Part shown: positions 60,601 through 64,000 of the stretch, one piece after another
How the letters are laid out: the number at the start of each line of letters is the position of its first letter
Position numbering within the stretch: position 1 is the first letter of the stretch
Assembly (NCBI GenBank): GCA_947561715.1
Contig: OX387203.1
Coordinates: 18,476,001-18,540,000 of the forward strand
DNA length: 64,000 nt
Direction of reading: 5' to 3'
Origin: Ascidia mentula
Lineage: Eukaryota; Chordata; Ascidiacea; Phlebobranchia; Ascidiidae
Program-made: the position numbers and the translations under genes
Notes under the pieces: model-generated
The model's database searches: none
What the model was told of the DNA's origin: nothing
The model's input: only the letters and a program-made list of their open reading frames with translations

Positions 60601-63247
60601 GAAGTTTCCTGTATATTTTCGCAGAACCATGTTTGCTGCTTGAGTTCGAGTTGGGCAGAAAACCTACATGGGGTTTTGCGGCGTCGCATTTAAGGTAGTT
60701 TGCGTAGTTGTGTTGGATTACCGAAGAAATAAAGTGCGCATTTTACAAATAAAAGCTTTTACGTCGGTGAATTTCCAAGAAAGTAAATCAGAATGACATT
60801 AAATACGTGCCTGTTGTAAGTGGGTTACACACTTTTCGTGCGCTATAATAGTCAATTACTCAACAAAAGGTTTTAGAAGTATATGCATTATGATTGTAAC
60901 GTATTTATACCACCTACAATATCCAAAATATTTTAACTTTCGTTCTGCGACAAAAATGTTTCAATGAGGAAACTAGTAATAAAGGCACAGAATGTTGCTT
61001 CTTCGTATTGCCGAATAATACCACATGTGTGGTAATAATGCCACGCGTTACGAAACACTGCGCCACGTGTTTGGAAAATAGCTCAGTTTAAAAACAATGT
61101 GTTAAACTGGCAAACATGAAACTTTCAGTTTTCTCGGTAAATTATGCAAAAAGATTGACGATTACGTTTGTTTAAAATTTTGTAAAGTCAACGCAAACTG
61201 TGATGCGATCGACGTGTTGGCCACCCCTGATATAAACCTTTTCTTATCTTAGATTAACTCTTTGCGCCACCCAATGGCCACTTTTTACCTCAACAACATT
61301 GTTGTTACGTGTGAGTGTTTAGCAATCAATAATTTCCTTGAAATATTAAAGTAAAAACACTTTTCAACGCGTTGGGTTTTGAAATTCTTTTATTTGACCC
61401 GACTTTAATATAAACTGTTCAAAATTGGTTATTTGAAACATATTTAAGTGCTTTCACCTCATGTAAGGACTGGTGAGGTTTTCGGGATAAGTGGGAAAGT
61501 TGACCGGTTTCTCATCACTTCCGTCACTGCAATCGGGGCCACGAGAATAATCATTACAAAACAACGCAGCCCACACCTCCCTCCCATCATCGCAAGTGAA
61601 CTCTGCACAAAACACATCAACGTAAATCGATTTGAAATCCATCAAAATCCGCAAAACTAACCAATATATTAAATTAATTGAGAGTTTATGATTTGTAACA
61701 AAATACTTACTATCGCCATATTTATACTGTGCTGAAGCAATTGTGACGAAGGAGAGCAGGATTCCAACCACCTTCAACCAATACCTGATAAAACACCAAG
61801 AGTTTATATCTTGCAATGATATATTTCACTTACTCAGGGGAATGACGTAATCATTGATTTTATTGGACTTTTACAAACTTTATGTCCAAGAAACACTGCA
61901 AGGTTATTTAAGTTAACTGGTAACCCCCAAATGGCTTTTATATAAACTTTTTCTGATTGTCTTTATTCTCATCCGCTTGTTGCTCAAACGCTTACAATAA
62001 ATATTCAGTAGTTTTCGCCAAAACACACTGAACCATTCATATTTTTTTATGAAACTTACATTAAAAGGGTTTTATTGTCATTTTTGGCAAAACAAAAGTT
62101 TAATCACCACACTGGTTCAACCATATGTCTGATATAAATACTTTAAACCACGTTCAGTTTACTCCAGCACATAAAAAGGTCCGGCAAATATTGTAAGCAA
62201 CCGTTTATAACCAGATGTCAGATTGTGACCTGGTATAATTTTTGCGCGATATGAACGGAACAAAATTTCGTCCCGCACTCACAGTGCGACTGGCGAAGCG
62301 TGAGGCACCGGGCAAGTTTATGAGACAAATTGATTATTCACTTTGATTCACATGCTAGGCCGAGTAAAACCTAACTCAACAAACCTTAGTCTCAGCCATG
62401 ATAAGACTTTGCAGAGAAATAACAACATTAAATAGTTAAAAATATCCGCGCTTGGTTTGACCCAGGAGAATATTTATTTTCCTTATTATCGCGCAAAATG
62501 TAGCTTATTTATGGTTTTTCCGAGAAAAATACGATTATTTATTAACTTGAATATAATTTAAATAGCTTACAAACCTTGCTCCCATTTTTGGTCTGCGGTC
62601 AACACGACTGATCCCGCCCCGATCCGTCTTAAATCCACTCTTTGACCAACCAACGACTTCGGCAAAGTCAACGACTTTATGATATAATGTTTGTTGACAT
62701 AGATTTATTGCAGCCAAACTACCCATACCTGTACGAGATTGAAAAGTTTGTTTGCAAATAAGCTGGCCTAAATCACAGTAAACTCTGAAACAAAAATATT
62801 TGCAGACGTTTTATAGAAACGGAAATCAAAATGAATATATTTATTTCACTGAAGAGAGAAGCCTAGTTTCCATTTAAGCAACCTTTCTACTTCCTATACG
62901 TTTCAAATCGCACCCTATAGCCGGCAAATAAACACATCCACATATTGCCGCACTAATATATGGATTTTTCGCATTCTTCCTTTATATTCTGACATTTTAA
63001 ACTGACAGTTTCTAATCCACTGCCTGTCACACGTCTCAAAGACATCCTGTGAAACAAACGTCATTGTGTGAAATTAAAAAATCCAAATAATGACAAACGT
63101 TGAAAAGGATTTCCTCGATTCATGCAGTCTACCATTGCACTCGTTTGTTCCGGGGTTGTAATACTGATGTGTTGAGACGCACGCAAGCACCATTTGTGTT
63201 CCTACAAACACTTCGTGAAGATTAGTAATAAGAACAATACCTATCAT
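42674..63247 (-). CDS. Receptor D: LDLa-repeat 7TM receptor, LGR/RXFP/GRL101-like
   Basis: Sixteen phase-matched exons (5' to 3'): 63133-63247, 62575-62728, 61711-61784, 61458-61602, 58700-59017, 58284-58466, 57851-58225, 57504-57674, 48400-48472, 45688-45972, 45338-45469, 44488-44652, 44116-44412, 43566-43746, 43322-43529, 42674-43262; total 3465 nt, 1154 codons plus stop. Domain order as in receptor A: leader, conserved unassigned region, LDLa array, TM1 with GN, TM2 NLSVSDLL, FRL after TM3, long ECL2, CWVP in TM6, NPLIY in TM7, tail ending ETAL. Exon 5 has an 8-codon in-frame deletion that removes two cysteines of one LDLa module. The 36-nt ECL2 intron must be removed to avoid TAG. The intron between 48472 and 57504 holds nested transposons, 9 kb in all. 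Probably functional. Confidence 0.8.
43530..43565 (-). other. 36-nt ultrashort intron in receptor D (ECL2)
   Basis: GTAAGA to CCAG on the minus strand, containing an in-frame TAG. Removal keeps the frame. Confidence 0.55.
47582..47750 (+). pseudogene. Gypsy-like pol C-terminal remnant in receptor D intron
   Basis: Homologous to 28528-28700. It encodes VRYYEVAQPHETPGSYIVR and continues a little further before stopping. Confidence 0.4.
48034..48153. repeat. 43-bp inverted repeat (hairpin) in receptor D intron
   Basis: Arms 48034-48076 and 48111-48153 are inverted copies with one mismatch. Copies B and C have only the right arm. Confidence 0.85.
48798..49206 (+). mobile_element. Solo LTR
   Basis: A 409-bp single LTR homologous to 8301-8716, flanked by GAAC on both sides (48794-48797, 49207-49210). 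It occupies the same site as the full element in receptor A, so the interior was lost here by LTR-LTR recombination. Confidence 0.85.
49494..49569 (+). repeat. 25-bp minisatellite, 3 copies (receptor D intron)
   Basis: Same unit as at 30345-30653, with three copies. Confidence 0.85.
49726..49734. repeat. 9-bp target site duplication, left (GTGTAAACA)
   Basis: Matches 57235-57243. Removing the element and one copy gives the empty site seen at 11018-11032 and, with one change, at 30803-30817. Confidence 0.9.
49735..50786 (+). repeat. Left terminal inverted repeat, 1052 bp, with 356-bp tandem units
   Basis: An inverted copy lies at 56183-57234. Equivalent points recur at 49949, 50305 and 50661, giving a 356-bp period and nearly three units. 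The outermost unit differs near the end (GGCCGCCTTACGAGG in place of CTGCCATCTTATAAG), and this difference is mirrored in the right TIR. Confidence 0.9.
51110..51247 (+). CDS. Possible 5' exon of the transposon SGNH gene
   Basis: Open from a weak acceptor (ATAAG at 51105-51109) through ATG at 51197 (MEKSIIQNWLNVCTQPK) to a good donor GTAAGA at 51248, phase 0 with the next exon. Whether translation starts here or further upstream is unclear. Confidence 0.45.
51319..53034 (+). CDS. SGNH/GDSL-like hydrolase ORF of the transposon (spliced), zero-frame product
   Basis: Exons 51319-51705, 51791-52075, 52150-52224 and 52324 onward all join in phase 0. The SGNH blocks are in order: LLYISDSNARKY (serine in DSN), MPGGT (block II glycine), GFGTNDVL (block III asparagine) and NDGIHLSDEG (block V Asp-x-x-His). 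SGNH folds are typically esterases or deacetylases; the substrate here is unknown. The last exon continues as a basic Lys/Arg/Ser/Pro-rich, probably disordered linker with repeats of SPNAKK and SPSKSRK type, and stops at TAA 53032-53034. Just before the stop is the heptamer A AAA AAC (53004-53010) in the correct frame for -1 slippage into the transposase ORF, so this may be the N-terminal part of a longer fusion. A frameshift mutation or sequence error is the alternative. Confidence 0.75.
53004..53010 (+). promoter_or_regulatory. Candidate -1 ribosomal frameshift site, A AAA AAC
   Basis: The zero-frame codons are TCT AAA AAA AAC, exactly the X XXY YYZ layout. Slipping back one base enters the open frame that runs from 53010 to 55871. 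The zero-frame stop follows 22 bases later. I could not establish a downstream pseudoknot by eye. Confidence 0.45.
53004..55871 (+). CDS. Transposase: WRKY/GCM-like zinc finger, DD(C2H)E core, Ulp1/C48 peptidase, PHD finger
   Basis: Long open frame; residues numbered from codon 53082. An acidic N-terminal region is followed by a zinc-finger-like stretch about 160-205 (FRCTFGTCHC then PVHP), resembling the WRKY/GCM1/FLYWCH DNA-binding folds found in Mutator-like transposases. The catalytic core shows IDATG (Asp342), MCDSS (Asp415), a CxxH motif (Cys462, His465) and a glutamate in GIMEKSQ (Glu653) after a long insertion. A basic segment near 703-730 could be a nuclear signal. The C48/Ulp1 domain has SHWVT (His757), VYDSQ (Asp776), Gln812 and GNCGVYA (Cys818): a complete triad plus oxyanion glutamine. 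Residues about 883-929 are a C4HC3 PHD finger. No ATG was found at a clear start; the frame opens at 53004, supporting expression by frameshifting from the SGNH ORF. All key residues are intact, so the element may be active. Confidence 0.85.
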   Translation, partial: KKRDNTIRKLKYFWAKHKEQIKYCRDLFGDCNVDGKTENNIKGEVISDEIFKHQSNVERSLVDINPPCVSDEGERGEDNVDNADVCFANRECSEPVESEGEQVTGLTDVRDDSDGCDVDEFSSLKREAHWSPSTFAQSASFTLTTDEFDHISKGIKGRYCTGKEWPEIIRRALKDSNPYCSFAAKEQRWYVKQKTGRFFHSKFRCTFGTCHCVASIDLVCLDKKYFTVNYSSIPVHPTGTTKSTHLKGLRLEKVKQLVTNSCPRLTYLGMLEKIEPGVLESGNRDDAPSKEVLKKARNAAIRIGVPSKQELEALAIMQNEQKVDGVAVKGKLGGTLQHVTSTPSIMLWSQETLEIFHERTKRDIMYIDATGSVIKNRGNDAHFYDYEIVVRNPNKGEAPLAVATYVTNRHNIASISQFLKLYKSDENKYIGKTNAKLIMCDSSMALIRSILVEYMVEDFHAYIERCYAVVSGEASDRQLNQKPFLHLCNSHIMKNLKQLCGLVKKRRAESMFIVGLLVAAEGMKEIEEILFHMTLLYNSKDANQAKTNWDLLNDKIKRKNVDPTINSTGTVEDIDDTFSTTTTDNLFKDHFGRVINRANLNVTHSFSIKNDFYCPEFMTKFSENFLPKIPLWSALLLGDLGRHGSSEPYRSYSKYVQKVQQRGVGQTLLADNRTQGIMEKSQQELKRTRINGRKLNGLHEFAKMYDDKHKALIVEFMDSGYRRKPKRKRVRQEAEVEEKWGKKAKVVGTDKSIGRYFQSEMDRVPTYTPQKKFIQIINVNSSHWVTLSNIFALNNHTIQVYDSQPDKYHSEEKFVISKLLNLTNAKYINLEFPNVQKQFGSGNCGVYAIAFAVALCYNHHPEHLNFNEPSLRTDIEKMLRKKEFEPLFKMKKLIVNRRKNSETVAIHCNCRLAENMQQYFIECSKCKEWFHPECLERAIPDEAKIKGVHWFCGKC
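55872..56182 (+). other. Transposon 3' non-coding segment before the right TIR
   Basis: About 310 bp with no supported gene. An AG near 55957 follows a T-rich tract, but I see no coding continuation with family signal. The last 25 bases before the TIR (56157-56182) match the tandem unit. Confidence 0.5.
56183..57234 (-). repeat. Right terminal inverted repeat, 1052 bp, with 356-bp tandem units
   Basis: Equivalent points at 56308, 56664 and 57020 give the 356-bp period. Inverted partner of 49735-50786. Confidence 0.9.
57235..57243. repeat. 9-bp target site duplication, right (GTGTAAACA)
   Basis: Exact match to 49726-49734. Confidence 0.9.
57504..59017 (-). CDS. LDLa exon cluster of receptor D (exons 5-8)
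   Basis: Exons 58700-59017, 58284-58466, 57851-58225, 57504-57674, collinear with 11288-12862 of A and with the same exon-pair duplication. Exon 5 reads HFQSRSTVCDGD where the other copies read HFQCPNSxCxKRSTVCDGD, losing two disulfide cysteines without changing frame. This entry details part of receptor D. Confidence 0.8.
59018..61457 (-). other. Large intron of receptor D with SINE and interspersed repeats
   Basis: Collinear with the 12863-16745 intron of A but shorter, lacking about 1.1 kb. No gene seen. Confidence 0.65.
60450..60560 (-). mobile_element. tRNA-derived SINE fragment (paralogous copy)
   Basis: Same element and position as 15405-15530. Box B (GGTTCGAATCC) is intact on the minus strand. 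Confidence 0.6.
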
Positions 63248-64000
63248 AATTAACTGGCTCGTATACGCCAATTCCTTGCAGAAAAACCTGCACTTCTTCT
63301 AGAAAAACCTGCACCGCTTCTAATGAAATTCAAACTTAAATATCCTTGAGGTTGGCTGTCAAACTAATCGTTGGCTGTTCAATGAAACACGTGTACCAAG
63401 GTGGCCTAACAGGAATTTCTTACGTTTAGCGAACGATGCAAAAGTACTGCTCGGAAAGACAATTTAACTTAGCCTATGTGCATTTGGCCTGACAGCGTTG
63501 TGTGTTAAGCTTTGTTCCATTACCCACCCATTGAACAGGGTTGACTAATAAAAGGTATGCATTCATTTTGGTCTTTGTGTGACTGAATTCTGTATTATTG
63601 CATATATTTATTCTATGTTATAAACTTGGATTTTGCAGTGACAACGTTTAATTATATTGTTGATATTTGTTGGTACAGCAGCTCTCATTAATCAGTTAAG
63701 TTGTAATCGCACAAGATATTGTGTGTATATAATTGAATAAATCTCTTTTACAGTAAACGGGCATCTGTTTAAATCAACGCAGGCTGATCAAGAGCCAATG
63801 CAAACTATTTGACATCTATAGAATTCCTCCCGTCCCTGGGAAAACAAAACGTGGATGTGTAAAATGAATATGTTTATACACTATAATATCCCAACCGCTA
63901 CAAACCTTACCCTTTTTTGCTCCGGTGTTATGACATTTAATATACTAAGACGAAACAAGCAATAACTTAAAACATGTGTGTTTTTTCCAACTTTGATTTT
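63248..64000. other. 5' flank of receptor D
   Basis: Collinear with 18501-19230 upstream of A, so likely promoter and 5' UTR. I could not place a defined promoter motif with confidence. Confidence 0.5.

Overview
The window looks like invertebrate chordate DNA, most likely an ascidian such as Ciona (inference, no search run). It is AT-rich, with short GT-AG introns, a tRNA-derived SINE, several small transposons, and a tandem cluster of seven-transmembrane receptors with LDL-receptor class A (LDLa) ectodomains. Nothing suggests bacteria.

Main content: four tandem, same-strand (minus) copies of one receptor gene. Their 7TM core resembles the LGR/relaxin-receptor (RXFP) and snail GRL101 group, but I see no leucine-rich repeats. 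Copy A (2385-18500) and copy D (42674-63247) can each be built from 16 phase-compatible exons into 1170 and 1154 codon proteins: N-terminal leader, about 11 LDLa modules, 7TM, and a C-terminus ending in ETAL. Copy B (23649-31763) lacks the first four exons and one internal exon pair, and has a mutated splice donor after TM1. Copy C (33822-40615) is a chimera made by an 8852-bp direct duplication (25570-34421 and 34422-43273) that looks sequence-identical. It is either very recent or an assembly artefact. C has LDLa exons joined to an orphan TM5-7 exon, without TM1-4.

The homologous intron between LDLa exons 8 and 9 of every copy holds a TA-flanked inverted-repeat element. In A this contains a 2.2-kb LTR retrotransposon (416-bp LTRs). 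In D it contains a solo LTR at the same site plus a 7500-bp Mutator-like DNA transposon (49735-57234) with 1052-bp terminal inverted repeats made of 356-bp tandem units and a 9-bp target duplication. That transposon encodes an SGNH hydrolase domain, then across a canonical -1 slippery heptamer (A AAA AAC) a transposase with a WRKY/GCM-like zinc finger, a DD(C2H)E core, a Ulp1/C48 peptidase and a PHD finger. This is the most unusual system in the window.

Layout: 1-194 possible edge exon of another minus-strand gene; 780-2384 3' flank repeat block; 2385-18500 receptor A; 18501-22690 intergenic with MITE-like repeats; 22690-23643 3' flank of B; 23649-31763 receptor B; 32080-33816 junction and flank; 33822-40615 chimeric receptor C; 40930-42668 repeat of the junction and flank; 42674-63247 receptor D with nested transposons; 63248-64000 5' flank of D. 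All exon models are hand-built from splice motifs, phase, and comparison between copies.
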